64,000 nt of DNA from Rhododendron vialii (taxonomy: Eukaryota > Streptophyta > Magnoliopsida > Ericales > Ericaceae), in contig NC_080568.1 in NCBI RefSeq assembly GCF_030253575.1, positions 4,146,501 through 4,210,500 of the forward strand, written 5' to 3'. Within the stretch, counting starts at the first letter, position 1. Every line of letters begins with the position of its first letter. The notes beneath the pieces were generated by a model. That model saw nothing but the letters and a program-made list of their open reading frames with translations, did not search any database and had not been told where the DNA came from. Of the stretch, positions 46,610 to 59,959 are shown piece after piece. The position numbers were made by a program, and so were the translations under genes.

Positions 46610-47545
46610 TATCACCTCAGATGATGCAGAGAACTTCTAGTTTTGCTCGGGTCGATGGATAGTTTTTGGGTCTCTTGAGGTTGCTAGTTCTGAATAAACA
46701 TCAGGTTTTCTGTACTTAAGTTTTTGACCTATGTCTGGGTCTTAAGTTGTTGAACACTGTCCTTGTTTTTTATGTTGACTCATGGGTCTTCCTGGGTTCT
46801 TCCTTGTTGCTCTGTGTCCTGAGTATTAGTGGAATATTTTCTAGAATATGATAGTTCGCATATTATGTCAGAGTTGATTTCATTTTTTTTTCTTCACGTA
46901 ATTGACGCGTTTCGCATCTCATAGATGAGTGAACTAGTTCTGTGTGAGGATATGTTGAAGAATGGAGATACCACATTTTAGGAGGCAGATATCACTCTGT
47001 TGTAGAATTTGAGATGTCACATTTAACTTGTCTCACAAAATCAATGTACACCACTCTGCACAATCAGTGCTTTTTCTTAGCTGGAAGACATCTAAAGGCT
47101 AAGCTACATTTTGGATTTTGTTTCCGTTGGCTCGTCTTAGTAGAGTTACAAAACATTATTTTTGGAATCAATAATGTTCCATGCATACAGATGCTTTAGA
47201 TGTTTCATGGGATCCATTTCCAGATAGCAAGGCAATGAGAGTTGAAGTAAAACTTGGAAGCTAATCCAAAACAAACCTACCAGCTCGTATCTGGGAAACT
47301 AATGCAGGAGATGTAAGGAGTCGAAGTTTCCTAAATCATGGATAATCATGATAGTGTTATCAATCCAATTGATGCAAATACGGCGATTCATTCATAAATC
47401 CTGTTTTGTGATCCCAAACTTCATAAACGCGTACAACAATTTGTGTTAATACAATTCAATCAAACCTTCCTCAACAGTCCTTATTTGTTTTCTACAGTAT
47501 ATCTTAAAAAGAACGTGTGCGACCTCCTACATCACCATTCCTCGA
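46610..47545. other. Spacer between two pseudogenes
   Basis: Possibly the former 3' untranslated and downstream DNA of the GAPDH copy; AATAAAC lies at 46694. No other gene was recognised. Confidence 0.4.
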
Positions 47546-47549
47546 CCTC

Positions 47550-49013
<1,464 letters not shown>

Positions 49014-49374
49014 CTGCAATTGTTGGAAGGGAAAAAATATCATCAATAATTTTCCATTCAGATTTGGGCCAAGCAACATCTTTGTCGTGCAAGGAGTACG
49101 ACAGATGATGATGAAACATACAAATTGTGAAGGATAGTCTCAGGACGTATGCCATTATTTTTGCTCAAAATCACCGAACCAAAACAACGTATGCCATTAT
49201 TTTTGCTTCTCCTATGCAAACTCATTCAATTCTCTCCCTTTTTTCCAAATGCATTATATCACATGGGCAAAAGCATATTTGTCATTAAGAAAAACCTCAG
49301 AGAGTGTCATTGAAATTTACCGAACCGAAAAATTGGTTTGGGTGAAGAAAACAATTCACAAAGGCCCCGTTTGA

Positions 49375-49768
49375 TAACAATGATAGATTGGTGGGATTCG
49401 TAAGGAGATGAGATTAGGATTGAGATTGATAATGAGAATGGATTGATAATGAGAAGGGATTAATAATGATTATGTTTGTTTGAGATGTGATTGGATGATA
49501 GGATTATTAATATCATGTTTGTTTGTGATGGGATTAGATGATTAGATTTGATTGATAGAATGAATTGGTAATGAGAATGTGTTGGGGGTTGGGTTGAGAT
49601 TGGTAATAGCATCTCCCCCGGGGTATTCATAATACCTCCTAAAGCCCACCTTACTAGTCCCAATGGACTAATAGTCCTAACCCATTTTGGATTACCAAAC
49701 AAAAAGTTGGTAGTCCATTGGGATTGATAGTCCAATCCCAAAGTCTAATAAGTTTATTAAACGGGGCC
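49375..49768. mobile_element. MITE with GGCCCCGTTTGATAA ends
   Basis: GGCCCCGTTTGATAACAATGATAGA at the left and the inverted TAAGTTTATTAAACGGGGCC at the right. The interior is rich in GGGATTAG/TAATGAGAA motifs as in 45110-45495. It lies upstream of the reductase pseudogene, which may have lost its first exons near here. Confidence 0.7.
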
Positions 49769-50242
49769 CAAGTGCACCGGAGCTGGAGAAGATGAGTTAG
49801 AATATTCTTCCTTTTGATTGCACTAAAGCACCGACCTTGGTCAATAATATCAAACGTAACTAATTGACCATATTCCTTTTCAAAGGTTCTCAGCCTTTGT
49901 AGCAACAAAAATGATACTCATGCAACAATTCAAATACAATATCAAATACAATCTCTCACATACATGTAGGCTCCACACATACTATTATGTATGGGCCTCA
50001 CATTTATATGAGAGGTTGTGTTTAGTATTGTGTTTGGATTGTTGTGTGAGTATCATTTTTGTTGTTTGAATCGTCTCATAAAGCTATTACAGGTAAATTT
50101 CTACTTATAGACATACGGGAAGAGATACCGATATGTAAATCGCTGCATTATTTCTAAATAGTTAGTTTTCCCTTCTTCAGACTCTTCGATTGCCTAAAAA
50201 CAAGATGAGAGCCCTTTACACTGATAGCATGGTTTTCTTTCG

Positions 50243-50560
50243 AAAATGCTACGGTCACCAACGGTGGCTTCACTGACCTTGCACCGATGTCCATGCAGGA
50301 CCTACTACGGATTCCGCACAAAAAATATGGCTCGTTCAACAATTTTTTTAAAAAAAATGAGTGACCTCGTAAAATATAAGTTCAATCCGATGTCTAGGTG
50401 CTCGCCAATCTTCATATTTTTCATTCATATTGTGCTAATTTTTCACATGAGCACTCGGTTATTTTTTAAAATTATCGAATGGCTAGGATTTCAGCATGAA
50501 ACCCGTAGTGGACTCTGCGTGGCAGTTGGTGCAAGGTCGGTGGCTGTAGAAGGGTTCGTT
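50243..50560. mobile_element. Foldback MITE
   Basis: GCTACGGTCACCAACGGTGG...GACCTTGCACC near the left is inverted near the right (GGTGCAAGGTCGGTGGCTGTAG). Interior AAAATATAAGTTCAATCCGAT-type arms relate it to the elements at 55395-55700 and 63030-63406. Confidence 0.6.
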
Positions 50561-50916
50561 TTCTTCATTCTTGCATTAGCTTCTCCTAACCACCAATGCC
50601 CAAAAGCATTAAAACAGAGATACTGAAATAGAAAAGTGTCTCTTCTGCACAGCCATAAAAGCATAAAATTGTTTAATGTAGATACTCCGGTACCCTTGCA
50701 TTGCAAACGGAAGAAAAATAGAAAGACATGATTCCAACCACATAGCATTCTACAAAACATGGAAAGTCTGAGTTCGAATTTCAAAGGATGGACCAATGAC
50801 TCAATATTTCATTCTCGTATGCGGTACAGAAGAAAAATAGACACAAACAAAAGCAAAAAACAAAGGCTTCTCAAAGGGAAATCCCAATGAGTTAGCATCC
50901 ATAATCACACGGATTT

Positions 50917-51280
50917 TTTTTTTGATAAGTAAGCAATTGTATTAAAAAGAAGGCATTAAGGAAATGCCGCCTGTATACAAAAAGAGGGCTACCTGCACAA
51001 AAAGCCATATGCACCACCACTATTCAACAAAAAAGCTCAAACCAATATAAAAATTGATCAATAGAGGGGTTACATTCTCCCTTGTCCCAACTATACAAAC
51101 TGCTAAGCACAAAACTTTTGATTCTAAATAGAGGCATTTCAACCCCTTCAAAGCATCTCGAATTTCTTTCACGCCATATAGTCCACATCACACAAAGAAG
51201 GATCATGGCCCAAACACGCTTACTTCTTTTGCCCACTCTAGCCCCGTTCCAAGCAATAAGGAGTTCCATAATATTCCTCA
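50917..51280 (-). mobile_element. 5'-truncated LINE with target duplication
   Basis: On the minus strand the C-terminal zinc-binding end of a plant L1 reverse transcriptase polyprotein (GKRSKRVWAMILLCVMWTIW, RERNSRCFEGVE) runs to a stop near 51024. A short 3' untranslated region and poly-A (poly-T at 50914-50923) follow. Direct repeats ACACGGATTT at 50907-50916 and 51281-51290 form the target duplication. This is a dead-on-arrival insertion. Confidence 0.88.
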
Positions 51281-51290
51281 ACACGGATTT

Positions 51291-51400
51291 GACTCAGACA
51301 GGTTAAGGAGAGTCGCAATATGACAATCTTGTTCTGCACCCAATTTGGCGAGCCTGTCTACCACCCTGGTGCCCTCCCTCAGAGTGTGTCCGAAGGTTTA
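51291..51400 (-). pseudogene. LINE-type RNase H fragment
   Basis: On the minus strand the sequence reads EGTRVVDRLAKLGAEQDCHIATLL, the end of the RNase H-like domain found in plant LINE-derived proteins. The truncated LINE at 50917-51280 was inserted next to or within it. Nothing upstream is recognisable. Confidence 0.55.
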
Positions 51401-51487
51401 GAAAGGATAGTTGCCAGCTATACACAGATTCGGAGAATAAGAGAGCTACATCCTAAAAGAATGAAAAGGGTAATGGAGTGCTAACTG

Positions 51488-54400
51488 CTAAGCACTTCTC
51501 TGCGCTGGTCTCTTAGAATTATTCTTGCGTCGCACCTTTATCAGAGCCTTATCCAAATCCTGCATAAGGAGGAAAAGCATATCATTGTTGTGAAGAAACG
51601 GAAAAACCAGAAGTGTCATGGATCCACGTCAAATTCTGAGACGTAACAAAAAACTACACACACAAGACTTTCAAGATAAATGTGGATTGAAGGCATTCCA
51701 TTTCTAGAGCCACATATATTACTCAGTTTATATCTAGATGGATCCTTCCTCTATCTAAAGGAGAGGAGACAATATTTTTAGGTATCATTCAACTTCAGGG
51801 CTTACAATTGATGCATGCCCAACTTCCACCATCATCCAAAATTGCGATAATCTAACATGTATTACAGCTCATACGAACACATCTAAAAGATCCAACAGTC
51901 AGGGTAAGGTCTGTAAGGAGGACTCCAAAGTTCATGCATCACCACTAAATCTACCAATGGCCAATTCTATTGGTCCAACCATCTTTACTACTGCAGTTAA
52001 TGTATTAAAATCCTCTCAACAAATACAGCCATTAATCAAACTGAAGCCCACTCTCAGTAGTCCGGTTATTATAGTTTGTAACATCCAGAGACCCTTGGGA
52101 GCTTCTGAAACTGTATACCGGTCCCATTTCTTTTTTGGTTAGTATACCAGTCCCGTTCATCACGCAAGGAAAAGGTATATGTAAAACATGCAAAAAGTGA
52201 GACAAGGCGCCAGAGATAGAATTCTGATAACTTTATCCCGTCATGGCAAACTCCAATTTCAGTGCTCTTTCTAAAGACCTCAAGCCTTGAGAATCAGTTA
52301 CTTCTATCCAAAATGTCAATGGAGAAAATAGAAGTTCTTTAATCAGCAAATCAACTCAACAAGAAGTCAAATCTAACTATTTGGAGATGACCCCACAAAT
52401 CCCTTTAAAGAGAAAGGAGTAATTATAAAACACCATTCTCATGGTTGCATGAATGATCTTGAAAGATAGCGTATAAAATAAGCTAGAAAAACCTCAATGT
52501 AAGAGACCACCAACAAGCAGACCCCATATTTACCTGAGTTTGTTCTTTAGTCTACATCTCATCCGTCCAATGCCTCTCCAGATTGTAATAAGCTCTAGCT
52601 TTCTCATCAAAAGCATGAACAATAATTGTGCCTGAAAGGTAGTAACCGAAACCCAGTTCAATCAATACACAATTGCTAACTTAGAACAATATGTCAGTGA
52701 AAACAGATTACAAGTATAATGAACCCCTCAGTATTAGTCCGGTGAAATTGTTTGTCTTGTTGAATTACATAGCCACTCATTATGAGTCCGACTAATCAAA
52801 TATGGCTTAATAGCTAGCTAAGGCACTTAGTAGTTTTTGAGACTATAATGCCAATATCCACCAGCACTGCACAAAATTCAATGTCCAAACAATCCCGATA
52901 AGTAAACCAATAGAGACGTGAACATACCGGAGTCGATAACGATCCACTTCTCCTCCTTTTCTCCTTCTATACTGGGAAGTAACATCCTCTCAGCCCCTCT
53001 TTGCTTTTGCTTAACCTGTCCATCAAAACCAGACAATAATGACTCAATTAACAGTTTTTGTTTTCCTAACTAACCCAGTAACACAGAAACTATTCTTAAA
53101 AATAAACAATCGGCACCAACTTCTGATTCTAGTGAGAGGATATGATTGGAAAGTATCAAAATCTTGGCTCTCCTTGATTTTTTTCTTGCCGTTTATGAAC
53201 ATCCAGATTTGAGTTCAATGTGATTATAGTTTTCCAGTGAGTCTTCGTGAGATGAACCAAGAAAGTAAACATATAGTAGAACAAATTTGTAACAAGAAAA
53301 ACAAAGACATCCAAACCCCAAAATATTAAGCTTTTTTAGAATGACCAAAACGGAAAAAAAAAGGAAAGAAAAGAAAGTTCTCAATTCCAAGATATTGGTC
53401 AAGTTTTTCAATCATCCGAAATGGAATGCAGACCATAGTGTGTGGCAAATATGCTTCTGCGAGACTGTGTGTGGAGGAAATAGAAAAGGTTGCTAGGTAC
53501 ATTAGTGATTGACCAGATTCTTGTCTAACAGCAGCTACTAAAGAGTAAAGAGCGAAAATCCTCTTTTGCGTGGGACTACCTCAAAACCAATGAGGTATGC
53601 AAGTCTATTCTTTCTGATAGCACAGCTACATGCTGGCACTCAGTTCCTCGCACTAAATTCCTCCCAGATACATTACTTACATACCTGGCACAACATTCTT
53701 GGGAAGCAATTGAATCTAAGGTCCCGAGGAGAATTGGCAGAATATTTTGTGAACAAATCGAGGTCGAATTGAAGATTCCAAACAGCTAAACACCCAGTGT
53801 TTAAAAGGTGCCAAGCGGATAGGAAACTACTTCTAACACGGAAATAATAATACAATGCAACAAGTACCCATTCCAGCCTTTCGGGAATTCGAATTATTGC
53901 AAATCAAAACAACACTTGAGTAAATAGTAGCAATTCACCAAAAATATCAACCACCACAAAAATGCGTGCCTACGTAGGACTTCAAACAAACAGATCCCGA
54001 GCAGCTTCACGTTCAGCTCGTTAGTAAACGAGTCCATTTTGAGCTCGAGTTTTAAGCTTGGTAAACAACACGAGCTAGTTGTAACTTGGCTCCTTAAGTA
54101 AACGAACCGAGCTCGAATACCTTGATTATCAAGGCTTGATATTGAACAAGCTGAGCTCGTGCTAGACTAGTTTTTTACGAGCTAAGCTCAAACACATCAT
54201 AGCAACACTCGACATGTTTCTAGAGGCTCGTTAAGTAAACAAACAGATTTCAATAACCTTCATATTAAACAAGCCGAGCTCGAGCTATACACCTTTTAAA
54301 CGAGCCAAGCTCGAGTTATACTACTTTCAAACAAGCCAAGCTCGAACACTTCAAAGCTCAGCTCGACTCATACACGGCTTGTTTGTAGAGGCTCGTTAAG

Positions 54401-55182
54401 TAAAAGAACCAATTTTGATCACCTTTATATTAAACAAGCTGAGCTCGAGCTACACTACTTCTAAACAAGCCAAACTTGAACACATCAAAGCTCGTCTCGA
54501 CTCGTTTGCGCGTAGCCCTAGACTAAAAGTGTGTGTTCGAGCTCAAGCCAGTTGTAACTCAGCCCGTTTGCAGAGGCTAGTTAAGTAAACGGACTGAGCC
54601 GAGCGCGCGGATCCAAAAAAAAAACGAACTGAGCCGAGCTCGACTACCTTGATACTAAACGAGTCTAGCTTGAGCTAGGCAAGTTTTAAAGGAGCCAAGC
54701 TTGAACACTTCAAATCTAGGCGATCCATTTGCAGCCGCAGTTGTAACTCGGCTCGTTTGCCGAGGCTAGTAAAGTAAACGAACTGAGCCAAGCTCGACTA
54801 CCTTTACACTATTAAACTAGCCTAGTCGAGCTAGGCTAGTTTTACAAGGAGCCAAGCTCCAACATTTCAAATCTCGGCTCGACTCATTTGCAGCGCTAGA
54901 CTCAAAGTGTGGATGTGAGACCGTGTGCAAAGGAAAGGGGGAAAAGGCAACCTTGTAAATTAGGGCTTGAGCGATGTTCCGAACGTGCCACACCGACCGG
55001 CCGGTGACGAACACCATGAAATCGGTCCACTCGCACTGGTTCCCGACGGGAACGACGCTGATTTTGTCCGCCTTGACGTCGGTGAGAATCTTCCGGACCT
55101 CGTCCAATTTCAGCAGCCCTCTGTCGACGACGGCGTCGTCGTTGTTATCCACGAGGGAGGAACACAGGGCCCTAGCTTCCAT
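51488..55182 (-). CDS. Iojap/RsfS-like ribosome-silencing-factor gene with in-frame TAG in exon 3
   Basis: The exons are 55182-54952, 53015-52928, 52631-52534 and 51559-51488; all junctions are GT-AG and phases match. The product belongs to the Iojap/RsfS (DUF143) family, which binds the large-subunit protein uL14 of bacterial-type ribosomes and blocks subunit joining, so an organellar role is likely. Family landmarks: VRKILTDVKADKISVVPV, WTDFMVFVTGRSVWHVRNIAQALIYK, KQKQRGAERMLLPSIEG, EKWIVIDSG, VHAFDEKARAYYNLERHW. In exon 3, ATG-TAG follows WTDE (stop 52554-52552). The remaining exon 3 codons and exon 4 (DLDKALIKVRRKNNSKRPAQRSA) continue in the same frame and match the usual family C-terminus. 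As written the protein ends after about 132 residues. The ATG at 55182 gives no obvious targeting peptide; an in-frame ATG at 55230 adds 16 residues. Confidence 0.8.
52552..52554 (-). other. Premature TAG inside Iojap-like exon 3
   Basis: This stop splits the otherwise conserved frame and removes the last 29 or so residues. It is a single-base-type difference from a sense codon. It may be a fixed truncation, a recent null allele or a sequencing error. Confidence 0.85.
53998..54890. repeat. Degenerate GAGCTCG-rich repeats in intron 1 of the Iojap-like gene
   Basis: Six or more diverged copies of a unit of roughly 110-150 bp contain CCGAGCTCGA, CTCGTTAAGTAAACGAAC and AACAAGCC(G/A)AGCTCG. Related but weaker motifs occur at 22980-23290 and 30960-31500. 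It is non-coding and probably an old amplified transposon fragment. Confidence 0.7.
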
Positions 55183-55394
55183 TGCCGAGTGGATGAGAGA
55201 GAAAGAGCTCGAGACCTCAGAGCAGCCCACATCGGACCACAGCCCACTTCGGTATGCCGCCTACCGTTTAGGGAGAGAGCTGGCTAGGAGGATTCGAACG
55301 TGAACGACGGCGTCGCGACGAAGACAAAATCCGATACGACGGTGGTATCTTCGCAGTCCCGTCACAATTTTTTCGATAAATCTGTCCATACAGA

Positions 55395-55700
55395 CAATCT
55401 GTGCATAGATTTTGTTGTAGGGCCTACCACGGATCCCACACAAATGATCCGAGTCGTTCATTAAATGTAAAATATTTTTTCAATGGTTCTCGTAAAAAAT
55501 TAGTTCAATTCAATACTTATAGGTGCTTGATCTAATCATCTAACTTTTCATCACCGAGAAATCTGAATTAGAATTTAGATGATTGGATCGTGCATTTATA
55601 AGTATTAGATTGAGCTGATTTTTTACGGAGACTCTTGAAAAAAAATTTACATTTAATAAACGACTCGAATCATTTGTGTAAGATCCGTGGTTAGTAGGGT
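55395..55700. mobile_element. Palindromic MITE just upstream of the Iojap-like gene
   Basis: The inverted arms contain CCTACCACGGATC(C)...CACAAATGAT and its inverse, AACGACTCGAATCATTTGTGTAAGATCCGTGG. It lies about 165-210 bp from the Iojap-like start, that is, within its likely promoter. A full-length relative is at 63030-63406. Confidence 0.75.
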
Positions 55701-55793
55701 TCCAATTTTTTAGGGCATGTTTGGACCCTTGAAAAAATAAGGGGAAAATAGAGGAAAATATTTTTTTTTCTTAACGGCTGTTTGGTTGACAAT

Positions 55794-56300
55794 ACAAAAT
55801 TGCCCTCGTAAGGTTTGTCCTCCGATTTGTTTAGCTGGGAGTAGTTTAGGTATTGCATGTCTTCCTTCCGCTACAAGAAAAGTAAAGCTTCATTTTTCAT
55901 AATTTGAGGGTGAAAATGTCCTTACATTACTATTGGTGCGGTTAGAAAAAAGTAGGATGATAAGTCAAGGCATGCGTTGAAAATACAAAATTGCCCTCGT
56001 AAGGTTTGTCTTTCGATTTGTTTAGCTAGGGGTAGTTTAGGTATTGCATGTCTTCCTTCCACAACAAAAAAAGTAAAGCTTCATTTTCCATAATTTGAGG
56101 AAGAAAGTGTCCTTACATTACTATTGGTGCGGCTATGAAAACGTAGAATGGTAAGCCAAGGCATGCGTTGAAAGAACAAAATTGCCCTCGTAAGGTTTGT
56201 TCTCTGATTTGTTTAACTGAGGGTAGTTTAGGTATTGCACGTCGTCCTTCCACAACAAGAAAAGTAAAGCCTCCTTTTCCATAATTTGAGGGCCACATTA
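55794..56300. repeat. ~190-bp tandem repeat, three copies
   Basis: Copies begin with ACAAAATTGCCCTCGTAAGG at 55794, 55984 and 56176 (spacing 190 and 192 bp) and end GTGCGG(T/C)TA. The third copy runs into TATAAATATATCC, a TATA-like sequence, whereas copies 1 and 2 have other bases there. No gene was recognised downstream. Confidence 0.9.
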
Positions 56301-56425
56301 TTATTGGTGCGGTTATAAATATATCCAATACATCAAGAAAATCTCTCTTTCTAACTCTCTCACCGTGAACACCTCGGAGGAACCACAAGCACGTCACTCT
56401 TGTCAAGCTTATCATAGCCCTCGTT

Positions 56426-56428
<3 letters not shown>

Positions 56429-56477
<49 letters not shown>
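56429..56477. repeat. (CT)n microsatellite
   Basis: An uninterrupted CT run of about 49 bp located about 125 bp after the TATA-like end of the 190-bp repeats. Confidence 0.97.
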
Positions 56478-56481
<4 letters not shown>

Positions 56482-56644
56482 TATGAAGAAGTGAGTGTGC
56501 GTACGGCTGTAGATACAGACATACATGCATGGATTAGGCAATTGAGTTTGTGATTTGCTGTTTATTCTAATTTGTTTGATTTTTAGCTAATTACATGGAA
56601 CGGATTGTTATGATGCGATTGAGAATCTCTGATTTATTTTCTAC

Positions 56645-56827
56645 TATAGCAGCTTTTGGACAAAAAACATGTGAAAACGAATAATTTAGAAATATTCTTT
56701 CATAAAGTGCTTTGCCAACAACTCTTTTAAGAAACTCAAACCTCTGGATACCATTGTCTACAAACCTTGCCGCCGTGTTAGAAATAAGGAGTCTATCTGA
56801 AGTTGAGGTTTGAGAGAATAGCCCATA
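56645..56827 (-). pseudogene. HECT E3 ubiquitin ligase (UPL-type) exon fragment
   Basis: The minus strand encodes [36 protein letters not shown] and NYSFSHVF, a recognisable piece of the N-lobe of the HECT catalytic domain of plant UPL6/UPL7-like ligases. The fragment follows an acceptor-like AAAAG at about 56828. After SHVF one extra T in a T-run shifts the frame: the family-like residues V-Q-K-L-L appear only in the next frame, and a stop follows at once. No other exons of the ligase, including the catalytic cysteine, are in the window. Confidence 0.75.
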
Positions 56828-56879
56828 CTTTTGACCAGAAACAAAAAGAAAAAGGTTGCCAGTCAAATATTTGCAGAAG

Positions 56880-57440
56880 TTCTTTTTGTGCCTGTCATTG
56901 AAGGATTAAAACATTTCAATAGCGAAATAATGGTTCCTTTCGCTCCTTGAATAAGATAGAAGTACTAATTAACTTCCTTCCGTTTGCTCAATTCAAATTC
57001 CATAAGATCTGTGGTTCAATTCAATAACCTATTTGCTATTTCTCTATTATCATCACAACGAAAACAAAAAACACTTCTCGACTGCAAATTCATCCAATGA
57101 GCATGCGGAAACGTGCGAAGCACGAGCATTGCACTAGTGTGTGTGTGTATATATATATATAAGATTGAGATCTATATCTAGGGTTAAAATTCGATATCTT
57201 GACAAATGCAAATGCTAACGTTTGAAGCAGCAGCTTCTATAGTATACCTTGTGCGGTTTCCAATCGGATGTTACCGAAGGGATTATAATATACTTTGTGG
57301 AATTCAATTGGTAATTGAGTTTGAGAGTACTATGAGTTAAGCAAATTCGGCCGAAAGGGTGGAGTTTGTGCCCATTCCTGTCATTTTGCCCGCAGTATCC
57401 CACCAACAACAAATGCTTTACCGTATCAAAATACTAATCA
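56880..57440. other. Intergenic, nothing recognised
   Basis: Contains only a short TG/TA simple repeat at 57136-57161. Confidence 0.45.
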
Positions 57441-58072
57441 TCATTCTGTTTTTCTTTTCTTTTTTCAAAATGTCAAATTCATTTCAAAGTCCGAAGGCAA
57501 TACAGATTCCATCAAATGATACAAGAATGAACCAAAACTACCAAGACGTCGACACAAGCACCCCTTGCATAAGCAGGACCGACGAAACGCCTAGATTAGG
57601 AACCAATCTAGGTCCAGGTAGTAGAGAAATCCGAACGGACCTCAGCTCAAATCCGAGAAAGCACATATAAAATCTAGACGAACACCGAAACCTCCAGCTA
57701 CAGCCAAATCGTGCGACCAAACTGCCGGCACAACCCAGACACGCAACGAAACCCAAACGCTAATGAAGACTCCGGCCAAGCAACCCAACCGATGCTAAAC
57801 CTAAAATTATTAACCCACCACCGACACCCACTGAACCTAAAAAAACTAGACCAGTACAAGCCGGACTGGAAACCAGCCGGAAAACCACCGGGCCAAACAG
57901 CCCGAAAAAGGAAAAAAAAACAACAGAAAAAAAACCCCTAACTACCAGCCTCACCTTTATTAGCCATACCGACACCCGCCGCTTGCCGGACCACCACACG
58001 CCACGCCTATCCATCTCTGAGATGCACCAGATTCGCCGAGCAAAACGGACGGAACCCCGTCACAAGTGCCGA

Positions 58073-59959
58073 TGTAACGACCCGAATTTTCACGTCAATT
58101 TGTTTTAACATTTTATTATAATTCTTTTACTAAAAATTATTTTATCATTTATTAAAGTGATTGTACCCAACTCTTATAGAATCCTAACCTTCGGTTCGTG
58201 ACCCTAACAATCTAGGAAGGATATGGAAGAATCTAGGAGAGATTTGATATGAATTTGTTAAGATTGGATTGGATCTTATAGATATGATTAGGATTAGACT
58301 TGATAAGATTTTATGGGATTTTATTAGATATGATAAGATTTTATTAGATTTGATTGAGATTTTATTAGATATGATTAGATTTTATTGGATTTTATTAAAT
58401 ATTATAAAGATTTTGTTAGATATTATATAGATTTTATTGGATATTATAAGATTTGATTAGATATTATTAGATATAGTTGGATTTTCTTCGATTTGATTTG
58501 GATATTATTAGATATTATTTAGATATTATTAGATTTTATAAAATATGGTTATGATTTAGATTCACCTCCACTAGTATAAATAGGCTTCTCCCTTCCACCC
58601 CTCTCCACACACGCCACCAAGGAAATAAAGGAAGAAGAGAGAGAGAGAGAGAGAGGGGGAGAGAGAAAGAAGAGGGAAAAAATTCTACCACCACTCAAAA
58701 CCACTAGTCGATCTTTAAAATTCCAAATTCGTAGTTAAAAGAAATTATTTTTTCTTTTCATCAAATTCCAACCAAGGTGACGCCACTCCGTTTCGACCCG
58801 ACGAATCCGTAACCCTCTACCGCCAAGAAGAACGGTAGAAACCTCTTATCTGCTCACCTAAGTATAATGTTGATGTGCTATATGTTTAACTATTTATTTA
58901 TGATATTCCGTGATTAAATTGTTTAAATTGAGAAGTTGATTTTATCGTTGAAATACTTAATTAATTGGATGATTGTTGATATTGTGATGTTATAATTTTC
59001 AATGTTGTCGGAAATAGAATTGCATGAAATTAGTGATTTATTATTATCGCATGATTTTTAGCAAGCTTTGAAAGAATAATGTGAACGCGAGAAAATGATG
59101 CATGTTTACGAGACACGAGAAACGAGAAATTTGGAAAAGATTAATGATTGTGTGAGCATGAGAACCCGATAGGTCCATTAAAGATGGTCAGCGGAATCAT
59201 GACTCAAGTGTGCGTGCGTGAGCATGAGAGCCCGGTAGGTCCTGAAAGAATGGTCGGCGGAATCATGGCTCGGGTGTGCGTGTGTGGCCTAGGAGCCCGG
59301 TAGGTCCTGAAAGGATGGTCAGCGGAACTAGTGCCGTGTATGTGTCATGGAATGATTAAAGACTGAGAGCCCGATAGGTCCTGAAAGAGACGGTCAGCGG
59401 AATCAGTGCTTTTGGGTGGCAAAATCTGAATTTGGCCTGGGAGCCCGGTAGGTCCTGAAAGATAGTCAACGGAACCAGTGCTCGAGAAAATAAAATGGAA
59501 AGTGAAATCGATACTTGAAAAATGATGACACAATTTATGATACGCTGCGATAACTCTGAAAGACATCGACACGTTTGATTATTTTGTGATGCTCAATTTT
59601 GTTTTCGAATAATTATTATATGTTATTTTTGTTAATGTATGGGACATAGGGATAAGAGTTAGCTATTGGGCTTAATTGCTCACGGTGTTACTTTTGTGAC
59701 CCTGACATCTTATGCCAGAGTTTAGAGACGTACAGGGGGAATTATATAATTTGGAAGAGTTTGGTGCTGAGCAGAATAATGCAGAAGAAGACGGACGTCC
59801 AGAGGAGTAGAAGTTACCCTAGTACCCCTCCCTTATCTATTTAAATAAGTGTAACACGAATTTGGAGATAAGTTGGCTTGTAATGACTTTATGTTTCTTT
59901 CCATTTAATAAATGTGAAAAATTTATTAAATTAACGTTCCTAAAAATCGGGGCGTTACA
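58073..59959 (+). mobile_element. Solo LTR, 1,887 bp, with 5-bp target duplication
   Basis: It begins TGTAACGACCCGAATTTT and ends AAAAATCGGGGCGTTACA, the short inverted ends TGTAACG...CGTTACA typical of many plant Ty3/gypsy LTRs. The 5-bp repeat GCCGA is perfect on both sides (58068-58072 and 59960-59964), so this is a full LTR left after LTR-LTR recombination. A TATA box (TATAAATAGG) is at about 58575. The U3 part is a degenerate GATTTTATTAGATAT repeat (58260-58560). Confidence 0.92.
59154..59490. repeat. Five direct repeats (~66-75 bp) inside the solo LTR
   Basis: GAGCCCGGTAGGTCCTGAAAG, or a close variant, recurs at about 59160, 59227, 59290, 59367 and 59440, each time followed by GGTCxGCGGAA. 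The units also share GTGCGTGTGTG tails in the first copies. Confidence 0.85.
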
